Shown: positions 38,225 to 46,937, counted from the stretch's first letter. The stretch: 64,000 nt of DNA from Acholeplasma laidlawii (GCF_015709225.1 NZ_JADNRS010000029.1:62001-126000), one strand, 5' to 3'. Made by a program: numbers and translations. Notes: generated from the sequence alone by a model not told the origin.

Positions 38225-38857
38225 ATGAAAGTTGCACCGTCGATATTGACAGCAAATTTTATACGCTTGGAAGACGAACTTAAATCAATAGAGGAAGGCT
38301 CGGATTATATTCATGTGGACGTTATGGATGGCCACTTTGTACCAAACATTAGTTTTGGACCAGCGATAGTTTCACAAATTGGTGAACTCACTAAACTACC
38401 AATGGATATTCATCTTATGGTAGAACACCCATTAGATTGGATTGATAAAGTAATCTTTCCAACTACAGAATTTATTACAATCCATGCGGAATGTAATAGA
38501 TTTAAAGAAAGTATTCGTAGAATTCTTTATTTAGGTAAAAAAGCAGGTTTAGCTATTAAACCAAGCACAGACGTAGACTTTATCAAACCTTATTTAAGTC
38601 AACTAGACCTCGTATTAGTCATGGGTGTTGAGCCTGGATATGGTGGACAATTATTTATCCAAAATCAATTAAGAAAAATTGAAGAACTTGCACAACTTAA
38701 AGAAGAAAATGGATATCACTACGAAATTCAAGTAGATGGTGGTATTAACGTTTCTACAGCAAAGCAAGTCAAAGATGCAGGAGCAACCATTGTTGTTGCA
38801 GGTACATTCATCTTTAATTACGAAGATCGTAAGGAAAGAATTGAATCACTTAAATAG
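38225..38857 (+). CDS. rpe: Ribulose-phosphate 3-epimerase
   Basis: Interconverts ribulose-5-phosphate and xylulose-5-phosphate. The 210-residue TIM barrel contains APSILTANF, HVDVMDGHFVPNISFGP, DIHLMVEHP and VEPGYGGQLF, and QVDGGIN near the C-terminus, covering the metal and phosphate ligands. AGGAGGG precedes the ATG 11 bases after rsgA. Normal length. Confidence 0.95.
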   Translation: MKVAPSILTANFIRLEDELKSIEEGSDYIHVDVMDGHFVPNISFGPAIVSQIGELTKLPMDIHLMVEHPLDWIDKVIFPTTEFITIHAECNRFKESIRRILYLGKKAGLAIKPSTDVDFIKPYLSQLDLVLVMGVEPGYGGQLFIQNQLRKIEELAQLKEENGYHYEIQVDGGINVSTAKQVKDAGATIVVAGTFIFNYEDRKERIESLK

Positions 38858-38859
38858 TC

Positions 38860-39462
38860 ATGAACGTCTATTTGATTGTACACCCTGTACCAAATAACTT
38901 AAATCAAATCATTAAAAAGCCCGCTTATGTGATCGCAGTCGATCAAGGGCTTTTTGATGCTTATAAACAGGGTGTTTTTGTTGATTTAGCGATTGGAGAC
39001 TTTGATTCCTTAAGTGATATCAGCCTACTCGATAAAGTTCTTTATAAACGCTTAAATCCCGTTAAAGATATAACAGATACTGAAGCAGCGCTACAATATG
39101 CATTAAGTTTAAATCCGGCGCATACCTATATATTAGGTGGTATTGGTGGATCTAGACTAGAACATAGTTATGCAAATCTTTTATTGTTATTTGATTATGA
39201 TAATGTAAGTATTATGACAAGTGAATCCGTCGTTGTTAAATTTAATGTAGGCATGCATAAAACTAAATTTAACGGTTATATTAATATCTTCAGTCAAAAT
39301 CAGGCAGTCATCTCATTAACGGGTTTTAAATATGAATTAGATACTTATAAGTTAAAGATGTTTGATAGATTAGGTATCTCTAATGAATTAAAAGATACTG
39401 AAGGCACTATCAAAGTGCACAGTGGATCTATTCTTGTAGTATATACGAAAAAAGAGCAATAA
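38860..39462 (+). CDS. thiN: Thiamine pyrophosphokinase
   Basis: Transfers pyrophosphate from ATP to thiamine, making the cofactor directly from salvaged thiamine. The catalytic-domain motifs are AVDQGLFDAYKQG, IGDFDSLSD, KDITDTEAALQYAL and LGGIGGSRLEHSYANLLLL, and a C-terminal thiamine-binding barrel ends at IKVHSGSILVVY. It starts 2 bases after the rpe stop. The 200-residue length is normal. Position between rpe and rpmB matches Bacillus. Confidence 0.92.
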   Translation: MNVYLIVHPVPNNLNQIIKKPAYVIAVDQGLFDAYKQGVFVDLAIGDFDSLSDISLLDKVLYKRLNPVKDITDTEAALQYALSLNPAHTYILGGIGGSRLEHSYANLLLLFDYDNVSIMTSESVVVKFNVGMHKTKFNGYINIFSQNQAVISLTGFKYELDTYKLKMFDRLGISNELKDTEGTIKVHSGSILVVYTKKEQ

Positions 39463-39485
39463 AAAAAGGCATCTAGATGCCTTAG
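39461..39485 (-). terminator. Terminator of rpmB
   Basis: The palindrome AAGGCATCTAGATGCCTT (39466-39483) is preceded on the plus strand by seven A, which become a T run on the minus strand. The plus side lacks a T run, so it mainly ends rpmB and only weakly thiN. Confidence 0.75.
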
Positions 39486-39509
39486 TTTATCTACAATATG
39501 TGGTTTGAA

Positions 39510-39698
39510 TTAAACGCGCTCTAACTCTAATTTCTTTAAAGCTTTCGCTGAAATTTTAACTCTTTTGACATTTCCATTTTCATCTTTGATACGGACAGTC
39601 TGTAAGTTAGCCTTCCATGTACGACGGCTTGCGTTTAACGCATGACTGCGTTTATTACCAAATGATGTAGTTTTACCAGTTACATAGCACTTTGCCAT
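39510..39698 (-). CDS. rpmB: Ribosomal protein L28
   Basis: A 62-residue basic protein of the large subunit: [22 protein letters not shown] at the N-terminus, [13 protein letters not shown], and the [14 protein letters not shown] tail. A single Cys is retained, so the zinc form is absent. AGGAGTG precedes the ATG. It is divergent from fakA, as rpmB is from yloU-yloV in Bacillus. Confidence 0.95.
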   Translation of the reverse strand: MAKCYVTGKTTSFGNKRSHALNASRRTWKANLQTVRIKDENGNVKRVKISAKALKKLELERV

Positions 39699-39740
39699 AG
39701 TATCACTCCTTTTATTGCCTTATTAAGTTTAACATATTAA

Positions 39741-39763
39741 ATTATAAAAAGCAATAAAAAACT
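39741..39763 (-). promoter_or_regulatory. Promoter of rpmB
   Basis: Read on the minus strand: a TTATCA-like -35, about 17-base spacer, then TATAAT (39741-39746). Confidence 0.5.
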
Positions 39764-39837
39764 TGATAAAATAAATAATGAAAATTTTAATACTATTTAC
39801 ACATTTAACGTAAAAATCTTAAACTTATAAATTATGA

Positions 39838-39902
39838 TATAATATATAGGTAAATCGTATGTATTAGATTATGATTGCTTTTTAAAAAAAGTATGATATA
39901 CT
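39838..39902 (+). promoter_or_regulatory. Two candidate promoters of fakA
   Basis: An extended -10 TGATATAAT ends at 39843. A second candidate has TTGCTT (39875-39880), 16-base spacer and TGA-TATACT (39897-39902). The leader would be about 90-150 bases. Confidence 0.5.
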
Positions 39903-39960
39903 AAGTAACGTTCAAGACTGGTTTCTTACCATCTAGAAGAAAATAAAAACTTAATTAATC

Positions 39961-39984
39961 ATTCATCGAAACATTTTGGTGAAT
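39961..39984 (+). promoter_or_regulatory. Hairpin directly before the fakA ribosome site
   Basis: ATTCATCGAA (39961-39970) pairs with TTTGGTGAAT (39975-39984) using two G-U pairs around ACAT. The CGGAGG ribosome site begins at 39985, so the helix abuts it and could modulate initiation. It has no T run and is not a terminator. Confidence 0.4.
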
Positions 39985-39996
39985 CGGAGGAAAATT

Positions 39997-41679
39997 ATGT
40001 CTAATAAAAAAATTAGCGGTGACCTGTTTAAAAAAATGGTTACTAATGGTGCAATCCACTTAAAAAATAATCACAAAGAAGTAGACCACCTTAATGTGTT
40101 TCCGGTACCAGATGGTGACACGGGAACAAATATGCAAATGACTATGATGGCGGGTGTTAAAGAAGTCTCCCAAGATCAGTCAAATTCTATCGTTGATGTA
40201 TCAAAAATATTATCTAGAGGATTATTAATGGGAGCTAGAGGTAACTCTGGTGTTATCCTGTCACAATTCTTTAGAGGACTCTATTCTGAAATCTCTAAAA
40301 TCAATAATGGCTCACTAACAATTAAAGAATTTATTCAAGCACTTGTTGGTGGCTACCAAATGGCATATCGTGCTGTTATGGATCCTGTTGAAGGAACCAT
40401 TTTAACTGTGGTTAGAGAATCAGCTGAAAGAGTTTTAAAAGATCAAAAGAAATATACATCAATCGAAGACGTTTTAAAGGCTTACTTAATGCAAGCTAAA
40501 GAAACACTTATTAAAACACCTGAATTACTTCCTGTATTAAAAGAAGCTGGTGTAGTTGATAGCGGTGGTGCTGGCTTTATTAAGATTATTGAAGGTATGT
40601 TAATGGCGCTTGAAGGAGAAGTTCTAAGTGAGTTAGATGCTATTCAAGGTATGCCTCAAGCAAACCTTGATTATGTGGGTGCACATAACCTAGGTGAAGT
40701 GGATATCAAGTTTGGCTATTGTACAGAGTTTATCGTTCAATTATTTGATTGGGAAAACTTTGATATTAACAGTGTTAGAAATCCATTAGAACAAATGGGT
40801 GATTCATTAGTTGTAGTTACTGATGAAGATTTACTAAAAGTTCACGTTCATACAAACCAACCAGGTGTTGCATTAACACTTGCTCAAAAATTTGGTGAAC
40901 TAAAAACAATTAAAGTAGATAACATGCGTACACAACATGGTAACATTACAGGTCAAGACCACTCAGATCATGATCATGCACAAGCCGTACCTGAACTAGC
41001 ACCGGTGAAAAAACCAAGATCTAAATATGGTTTAATTGCTGTTGGTCAAGGTGAAGGTGTAAAAGCTGCATTTAAAGAATTGGGTGTTGATTTTATTATT
41101 GATGGTGGTCAAACAATGAACCCACCTACAGAAGATTTCATCAAAGCAATCGAAGCAGTTAATGCTGATAATGTCATTATTCTACCTAATAACTCAAATA
41201 TTATATTAACAGCTGAACAAGCTGCAAGTTTAACTGAAAACCAAAATGTATCTGTATTAAAAACTAAAACTGTTGCTCAAGGTTACTCAGCAATGATCTC
41301 ATTTGACCCAACTGCAACCATCGAAGAAAACACTGATGTGATGATGGATGTTGTGAATGAAATGAAATCAGGTGAAGTGACTTATGCAGTTAGAGACACT
41401 GAAATGCATGGTGTTCAAGTTAAAAATGGAGATTACATCGGTATTTCTAAATCTAAAATCATCGTATCTTGTAAAGATAGATATGAAGCAGTAACAAGTT
41501 TATTAGAATCAATGATCACTGAAGATTCAGAAATAGCAACACTGTTCATCGGTAACGGCGTTAGCGAAGATGAAGTTGAAAAGGTAGTTAAGTTTGTTGC
41601 ATCCATTAATGATGACTGTGAAGTTGAAACTATTAATGGTAAACAAGATGTATACTCATACATCATTGCAGTAGAATAA
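39997..41679 (+). CDS. fakA: Fatty acid kinase catalytic subunit FakA (DAK2/YloV family)
   Basis: Phosphorylates exogenous fatty acids bound by a FakB partner, giving acyl-phosphate that PlsX/PlsY can use. The 560-residue protein has an N-terminal DhaL/DAK2 domain with the Mg-ATP loop FPVPDGDTGTNMQMTM, RGARGNSGVI-like LMGARGNSGVILSQFFRG and DSGGAGF, then a middle linker (His/Asp-rich near residue 320, DHSDHDHA) and a C-terminal FakA domain. ATG 39997 lies 6 bases after GGAGG; an in-frame TTG at 39976 would include that ribosome site. No FakB was seen in the window. A terminator follows. Confidence 0.9.
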   Translation: MSNKKISGDLFKKMVTNGAIHLKNNHKEVDHLNVFPVPDGDTGTNMQMTMMAGVKEVSQDQSNSIVDVSKILSRGLLMGARGNSGVILSQFFRGLYSEISKINNGSLTIKEFIQALVGGYQMAYRAVMDPVEGTILTVVRESAERVLKDQKKYTSIEDVLKAYLMQAKETLIKTPELLPVLKEAGVVDSGGAGFIKIIEGMLMALEGEVLSELDAIQGMPQANLDYVGAHNLGEVDIKFGYCTEFIVQLFDWENFDINSVRNPLEQMGDSLVVVTDEDLLKVHVHTNQPGVALTLAQKFGELKTIKVDNMRTQHGNITGQDHSDHDHAQAVPELAPVKKPRSKYGLIAVGQGEGVKAAFKELGVDFIIDGGQTMNPPTEDFIKAIEAVNADNVIILPNNSNIILTAEQAASLTENQNVSVLKTKTVAQGYSAMISFDPTATIEENTDVMMDVVNEMKSGEVTYAVRDTEMHGVQVKNGDYIGISKSKIIVSCKDRYEAVTSLLESMITEDSEIATLFIGNGVSEDEVEKVVKFVASINDDCEVETINGKQDVYSYIIAVE

Positions 41680-41700
41680 TTATTAATCTATTAATTAAAT

Positions 41701-41758
41701 ATAATGGAAGCAATTTAAACCAAAGTGAAAACTTTAAAGTTGCTTCCATTATTTTTAT
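41701..41758 (+). terminator. Terminator after fakA
   Basis: ATAATGGAAGCAA (41701-41713) pairs with TTGCTTCCATTAT (41740-41752); AAA/TTT pairs extend it inwards with a bulge, and TTTT follows. Confidence 0.85.
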
Positions 41759-41805
41759 CATGATATTGATTTTCTTATCTTAAAATGATAATATTTATAG
41801 GGTAT

Positions 41806-41891
41806 GCTCGGGTGGTGAAACGGTATACACGCTACCTTGAGGTGGTAGTGGGAGAAATCCTGTGAGGGTTCAAATCCCTTCCCGAGCACCA
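41806..41891 (+). tRNA. tRNA-Leu (anticodon GAG)
   Basis: Acceptor stem GCTCGGG (41806-41812) pairs with CCCGAGC (41881-41887), then discriminator A and encoded CCA (41889-41891). The anticodon stem CTACC/GGTAG encloses loop TTGAGGT, anticodon GAG. The long variable arm (TGGGAGAAATCCTGTG region) marks a class II tRNA, and GGTTCAAATCC forms the T arm. It reads CUU/CUC codons. Confidence 0.95.
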
Positions 41892-41995
41892 TAAGATTAT
41901 AGATGGGTCTAATACATTTATTGTATTGACCTTTTTTATTAGGTTTTGGGTAAAAATAATGTAATGTTGATATAATGATACATAGGAGTGAACGA

Positions 41996-42520
41996 ATGAG
42001 ACAAATTTAATATAGTGACTTAAGGGACTATGATGATTTAGATAATAAGTATCTCAGGGTTGCTTGCAGGGCTATCATTATTAAAGATAATAAACTTGCT
42101 ATGATAAAAGGTAAAAAATTTAATGAACTTAAATTCCCTGGTGGTGGGTTAGAACAAGATGAAACACATTTGGAGTGTCTCATGCGTGAAGTAGTTGAAG
42201 AAACTGGTTTAATCATAGATGTTCTTACACAAAACCCCTTTGGACTAGTTACTGAAATTAGAAAATCCACAATTGAAGTGGACACTATTTTTCAAATGAA
42301 TTCTTATTACTACACAGTAAGTCTGGATGATACGAAGTTAGGCAAGACGAATTTAGATCCATATGAAATAGAACATGGCTATGAACTTATCTGGGTTGAC
42401 ATTCATGATGCAATTACTACAAATAAGTTAGCACTTAGCCAAAGTATTGTGGATGCTACATGGATAAAAAGAGAACTCAAAGTTATGGAACTACTAAAGG
42501 TGGAAGCTTTACTTTACTAA
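41996..42520 (+). pseudogene. Nudix hydrolase gene interrupted by TAA at codon 5
   Basis: An ATG at 41996 sits behind AGGAGTG and an extended -10 (TGA-TATAAT, 41971-41976). It reads M-R-Q-I then TAA (42008-42010), and the same frame continues without a break as YSDLRDYDDLDNKYLRVACRAIIIKD into a complete Nudix domain. The Nudix box is intact: G-x5-E-x7-REVVEETGL within GGGLEQDETHLECLMREVVEETG. The first in-frame start after the stop is ATG 42101, which would remove the first core strand. Either the gene is recently inactivated, or translation restarts, or there is a base error. Family: MutT-like, substrate unknown. Confidence 0.75.
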
Positions 42521-42543
42521 AAATTATATAAAAGGAATTTAAA

Positions 42544-43071
42544 ATGAGTTTAAAACTTATCAAACTAGATGAAACATACAAAAAGGAATTAGGTCAAATG
42601 ATTGATGAATGGACATATGATCAAAAAGTGAATAAAACCAATCATTCACCTTGGTCCATTTTTAAAAATGATTATAAAGATTTTAATCATTATTTAAACA
42701 ACTTGGAAGTATTGAATCCGGAAAACGAACGCGTCCCAGATTCTGTATTTTTTTTACTAGATACAAAAAGGTCTAGATTACTAGGTGGAGTCAATATTAG
42801 ACATTACCTAAATGATAGTTTAACAAAAGTTGGTGGTCATATAGGCTTAGGTATCAGACCAAGTGAAAGAAATAAAGGATTTGCTACTCAACTGATTGCA
42901 CTATCACTCATTGAATGTAAAAAGCTTGGAATTAAGCATGTTTTAATTACTTGCGATAAAGAAAATATAGGTTCTGCAAAAGCAATCATCTCAAATGGTG
43001 GCGTACTGGAAAACGAAGTAATGGATGAAAAGGGTAAAATGATTCAAAGATATTGGATTAAAATTACTTAA
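42544..43071 (+). CDS. GNAT-family N-acetyltransferase
   Basis: A 175-residue acetyltransferase. Motif A, the acetyl-CoA pyrophosphate loop, is GIRPSERNKGFATQLIALSL, followed by HVLITCDKENIGSAKAI, and GGVLENE. The layout (DEWTYDQ, then SVFFLLDTKRSRLLGGVNIRH) fits YkkB/ribosomal-alanine-type GNAT proteins that modify small molecules. AAGGA precedes the ATG, 23 bases after the broken Nudix gene. Acceptor unknown. Confidence 0.85.
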   Translation: MSLKLIKLDETYKKELGQMIDEWTYDQKVNKTNHSPWSIFKNDYKDFNHYLNNLEVLNPENERVPDSVFFLLDTKRSRLLGGVNIRHYLNDSLTKVGGHIGLGIRPSERNKGFATQLIALSLIECKKLGIKHVLITCDKENIGSAKAIISNGGVLENEVMDEKGKMIQRYWIKIT

Positions 43072-43184
43072 ATATTATCAGGATTAAAAATTATAAGTAT
43101 GACTACTTATATTTAAGGATTTTTCCTAAATATATTAGTATGGTAAAATGGTTTAATAAGTTATGTATTTTAAAGGGGGTTCAC

Positions 43185-44525
43185 ATGTCAAAGTTAAAGG
43201 TTAAAATCATAGATTCGCACACACTTATGCTTGAAGAAAACGGTCAAGCTGGAGACACGATAGACTTAAAATCACTTCATTCTGTAGATGAATCTTTCAT
43301 CATGGAACGTATTAAATCTCAACAAGATGAAACTTATAATCGCTTACTACAGGGTGTTATAAAAGAAAACCAGTCACAAATTCAATTAAAACTAAACGAA
43401 CAGTTAAGAAACTTTGAATTAGAAAAAAACAAACTCATACAGGACAAACTTAACCTAGAAGGTAGATTGTCTTCACAAGTTGAGTTAAGCAAAAAGAACG
43501 AACAAATTCTTACAAATACTTTAAAATCAGAATTTGAATTAGAACGTCAAAGACTAAATAATGAAATTCAAACAATTGAACTTAAAATTAAACAAAATTT
43601 AGAAAACACTTACAAAGAACAGATAAATCAAAAAGCTTCTTTAATACAGTCTCTACAAGCTGAAAAAGAAAAAATGATTATTGAACATCAGTTGCAACTG
43701 AACCAAAAACTTGCAAAATTAAATGATGATATTTCAATAAAAGAAAAAGAAATTGAAGCATTAAAGAGAGAAAGAAGTTCAAGGAATATTAAAACCATCG
43801 GTGAGAATTTAGAAATTTGGTGTGATGAGCAGTTCAAAAATGTTTCACTTTATGGATTTAAAACCTCTACATTTACTAAAGATAATTTAGTCATCAAAAC
43901 GGAAGGTGACTCTAAAGGTACAAAAGGTGACTACATCTTTAAGGTATTTAATAATGAATCCCACGACATCCTTTTAACTAGTGCTATGATAGAAATGAAG
44001 AGTGAAGCATTAGAATCTGAAAATAAAAAGAAAAACTCTGATCATTATAAGAAATTAGATGATGATAGAAATAAGAAAAATCTAGAGTATGCAATATTAG
44101 TGAGTGAACTAGAATATAATTATGAATCGGACGCTCCTATATTTTCAGTACCAGGTTATGAAAAAATGTATGTTGTTAGACCTCATTTTTTCATCACGTT
44201 GTTAGGTATTTTAGAATCTATTGGTATGAAATATGCCGATATTATAACAAATAAAGAAATCCAAAAAATAGAGTTCCAAGAATCTGAGAAAATTCTTCAG
44301 GATTTTGAAAAGTTCAAAGAAGATATTATTGGTAACTCCATTAGACATATAACAACACAACTAGAGAACATAAAGACTAAAACAAACACGATTATTTCTA
44401 GTGTAGAAGCTATACAGGAAAGTGTTCGTATTATTTTAGATTCCCACTTAAATGCAGTTAGAAATAAAATAGAGGGTTACTCTATTAGACGTGTTGTCAA
44501 ACATATCGAAAAAATTCAAGATTAA
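43185..44525 (+). CDS. Coiled-coil protein with C-terminal DUF2130 domain, nuclease-like residues
   Basis: The start is ATG 43185, behind AAAGGGGG (446 aa); an upstream in-frame ATG at 43140 lacks a ribosome site. Residues about 40-210 are a long charged coiled coil (QIQLKLNEQLRNFELEKNK and similar heptads). The C-terminal half matches DUF2130 (COG4487): KTIGENLEIWCDEQF, TKGDYIFKV, AMIEMKSE, NLEYAILVSELEY. Asp249, Glu270 and Lys272 form a D...ExK set, the layout of PD-(D/E)XK nucleases; that activity is my inference. A helical tail follows (about 390-446). It has its own terminator and no obvious partner. Confidence 0.8.
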   Translation: MSKLKVKIIDSHTLMLEENGQAGDTIDLKSLHSVDESFIMERIKSQQDETYNRLLQGVIKENQSQIQLKLNEQLRNFELEKNKLIQDKLNLEGRLSSQVELSKKNEQILTNTLKSEFELERQRLNNEIQTIELKIKQNLENTYKEQINQKASLIQSLQAEKEKMIIEHQLQLNQKLAKLNDDISIKEKEIEALKRERSSRNIKTIGENLEIWCDEQFKNVSLYGFKTSTFTKDNLVIKTEGDSKGTKGDYIFKVFNNESHDILLTSAMIEMKSEALESENKKKNSDHYKKLDDDRNKKNLEYAILVSELEYNYESDAPIFSVPGYEKMYVVRPHFFITLLGILESIGMKYADIITNKEIQKIEFQESEKILQDFEKFKEDIIGNSIRHITTQLENIKTKTNTIISSVEAIQESVRIILDSHLNAVRNKIEGYSIRRVVKHIEKIQD

Positions 44526-44531
44526 TCATTT

Positions 44532-44572
44532 AAAACAGCCTAGTTTATTTAAATTGGGCTGTTTTCTTTATA
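44532..44572 (+). terminator. Terminator after the DUF2130 gene
   Basis: AAAACAGCC (44532-44540) pairs with GGCTGTTTT (44557-44565), followed by CTTTAT. Confidence 0.75.
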
Positions 44573-44610
44573 TATTCACCTATTCAAATTTTTTTTCATA
44601 CTAAATTAAG

Positions 44611-44635
44611 TAAAATAAAATTGAAAGCGTTTTAA
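44611..44635 (+). promoter_or_regulatory. Candidate promoter and CRE-like operator before the lipoprotein gene
   Basis: TAAAAT (44611-44616) is a plausible -10. TGAAAGCGTTTTAA (44622-44635) matches the CcpA/LacI-type CRE consensus TGWAARCGYTWNCW at 13 of 14 positions and would cover the transcription start, a repressing position. Confidence 0.5.
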
Positions 44636-44659
44636 TTACACAAAAAGAGAGGGATTTAG

Positions 44660-45262
44660 ATGAAGAAAATGTTATTAATGATATTACTTTCATTTACATT
44701 GGTACTTGTAGCATGTACTGGTAATGACGAAGATGATAAGGAAGATGAGCCAACAGTTCAAGAAATTTTTGAACATAAATTTGAGTTTTTAGAAGCGAAT
44801 AACTATGATCTAGAAATTAAAATTAGAGATCATCAAACACTATTGGATACAGTTGTTCAAATGTCTTTTGATGGCACTAAAATCAGATATGTAGATGCAG
44901 ATTACATTGCATATTACGATAACTCTGGTGCTAAGTCAAAGATGTATGTGAAACAAGGTGATGAATATGTTGTAAGTGAATCAAATTTCAAATCTTCAAG
45001 TTTATTATTTTACGGTTTTGAATTTGACCAGTTTGATGCCAACGGGGATACAATGTATATTTTGAAGTCTGATCAATATAATACATTAGATACATTTATT
45101 GGATTAAATGACGAAGTGACAAGTATTTCAAGTCTTCAATTTAGAGTGGATGAAAATCATTTAACACAAGTAATATTTGATATCACAGTGGGTGATACTA
45201 TTTATTTAGTGACATTGACTGTCTCAAATATTGGACAAGTTTCACTTGTCTTACCGGCATAA
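44660..45262 (+). CDS. Small surface lipoprotein, unknown function
   Basis: The 200-residue product has a lipoprotein signal ending LVLVAC, so Cys19 would be lipidated and the protein anchored outside. After a very acidic stretch (NDEDDKEDE) comes a beta-rich domain without a recognised family; it resembles small LolA/LppX-like or DUF-type lipoproteins only in general pattern. AGAGGG precedes the ATG. The next gene begins 17 bases on and encodes a secreted glycosidase-like protein, so the two may work together at the surface. Confidence 0.7.
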   Translation: MKKMLLMILLSFTLVLVACTGNDEDDKEDEPTVQEIFEHKFEFLEANNYDLEIKIRDHQTLLDTVVQMSFDGTKIRYVDADYIAYYDNSGAKSKMYVKQGDEYVVSESNFKSSSLLFYGFEFDQFDANGDTMYILKSDQYNTLDTFIGLNDEVTSISSLQFRVDENHLTQVIFDITVGDTIYLVTLTVSNIGQVSLVLPA

Positions 45263-45278
45263 GTAGGGGGCTAACTAT

Positions 45279-46841
45279 ATGAAAAAATTATTAATCACAA
45301 TATTTGTATCTATCATGCTTATTTTATCTTTTACACCCAATACTCAAGCTCAAGAACTTTTCAGATTTGAGCATGAACTTAGTGAAAGAAGATATGTAGA
45401 TGGTATTGAACATATTAAACGTGTAGGAACAATGATTTATGGTGAAGAGATTACATCTCAACATTACAACTATTTAGGTGTTAACGTTAAAACAACTGAC
45501 TATAATATCATAGCAAGTGATAACTACAGACCTTATGAATGGGGTATGTCTAATTTAGCTGGACATATTGAAATTGCTAAAGCAAGATTTCCTCATCTAG
45601 ACTTTGTTGGTGGTGTCAATGGTGACTTTTATGATATCGAGAATACAGGCCGTGCATCGAATACCCATATTGTAAATTTTGAAGTTATACACCGTGGACC
45701 AACTGGTGGACGTAGTGCAGTAGGTTTTACAGATGAAGGTGATATGGTCTATGGTACACCATCATTTTTAGGACAACACTTAAATATATTAAATGAATAT
45801 AAAGAACTTAAAATGAGATTAAAGATTGATCGAATCAATCAATTACCTCAAAATGATTTAGAAATTGCTATTTTCCACCAAAACTACGCATCTGAAATTC
45901 CTGCAGATTATCATAAAGTAATTGTTAAAGCTAGTGATTTAAAATCAGATGCAAGTGGTAACATTAACTACTCTAAGGGCGTATTAGATTCAAAAACAAC
46001 AGATGCTCACACAATGGAAGAAAAGACTTTTGTTTTAGTGGGTAAAGCATTTCAAGATGATAACTTAATTACGAGTTCAGATACTGTTTTAGTTCAAGAA
46101 CTATTAGGTAACGGCTTTGAAAATGTTAGAAACGCTATCGGAACAGGTCAATTACTTGTCAAAGATGGTGCTGTACAACATGCAGCATTTAAGAGTTTAC
46201 CAAGTAATAATATGGCACACTTTAGACACCCTAGAACAGCAATCGGCCAAAAAGCAGATGGTACAGTATTCTTTATCGTAGTTGATGGACGTGATGCTTT
46301 ATCAGGTAAATATGGTGTTAAGTATAGTGAATTAGGTGAACTTATGAAAATGCATGGTGCAGTTACTGCCTTCAACTTAGATGGTGGTGGTTCATCAACT
46401 ATGTTACTAAGAAATAGTGAAACAGGTGAGTACGAGGGATTAAATACGTACTCTGATGGTCATATGCGTTCAATTTCTAATGGATTACTATTTGCAAGAG
46501 GAGACCTTGAACCTGTGTTTGTAGATATACCTTACCCAGATACAAGAACTCCATTTGAAGCACCAACTGGTTTATTTGTTGATTCTGAAGGTGTATTCCA
46601 CTTTACTGGTAACAGTGAACATATGGAATATGTACTAAAAATTAATGGCAGAGAACAATATTTAACAAAAGAAACTATTTCTTTACTACTGGCACCTGGA
46701 CAACATGAAATTCAAGTTCGTGTTAAAGGTAATGCTGAATATTCAACTTCTCCATTTAGTGAATCTTACACATACAACGTACATAAAAATGATGTAAAAA
46801 TCATCCTTGATCTCATTAGAAACATCGCTCAAGGTAATTAA
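45279..46841 (+). CDS. Secreted NAGPA-domain phosphodiester glycosidase
   Basis: A 520-residue exported protein: signal peptide about residues 1-24 (ending NTQAQ), then a NAGPA (PF09992) fold with VNGDFYDIENTG, RHPRTAIGQKADGTVFFIVVDGR, ELGELMKMHGAVTAFNLDGGGSSTM and MRSISNGLLFARG. The family is named after the human enzyme that removes GlcNAc from GlcNAc-1-phosphodiesters; bacterial members act on exopolysaccharide or sugar phosphodiesters. The C-terminal 90 residues look like a beta-sandwich (HIEVRVKGNAEYSTSPFS-like). No membrane anchor is visible. AGGGGG precedes the ATG, and a 17-base gap links it to the lipoprotein. Confidence 0.82.
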   Translation: MKKLLITIFVSIMLILSFTPNTQAQELFRFEHELSERRYVDGIEHIKRVGTMIYGEEITSQHYNYLGVNVKTTDYNIIASDNYRPYEWGMSNLAGHIEIAKARFPHLDFVGGVNGDFYDIENTGRASNTHIVNFEVIHRGPTGGRSAVGFTDEGDMVYGTPSFLGQHLNILNEYKELKMRLKIDRINQLPQNDLEIAIFHQNYASEIPADYHKVIVKASDLKSDASGNINYSKGVLDSKTTDAHTMEEKTFVLVGKAFQDDNLITSSDTVLVQELLGNGFENVRNAIGTGQLLVKDGAVQHAAFKSLPSNNMAHFRHPRTAIGQKADGTVFFIVVDGRDALSGKYGVKYSELGELMKMHGAVTAFNLDGGGSSTMLLRNSETGEYEGLNTYSDGHMRSISNGLLFARGDLEPVFVDIPYPDTRTPFEAPTGLFVDSEGVFHFTGNSEHMEYVLKINGREQYLTKETISLLLAPGQHEIQVRVKGNAEYSTSPFSESYTYNVHKNDVKIILDLIRNIAQGN

Positions 46842-46937
46842 TAATAGTCGTTAAAAACATATGGATATTTAAATTGATGTATGTTACACTTATGAAATAA
46901 ACTATACAAAAATGTATCTTTAAACATATATGATGAA

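Noticed and set aside
41806-41891. tRNA-Ser as alternative for the class II tRNA
   Set aside because: The anticodon loop TTGAGGT gives GAG, which is Leu.
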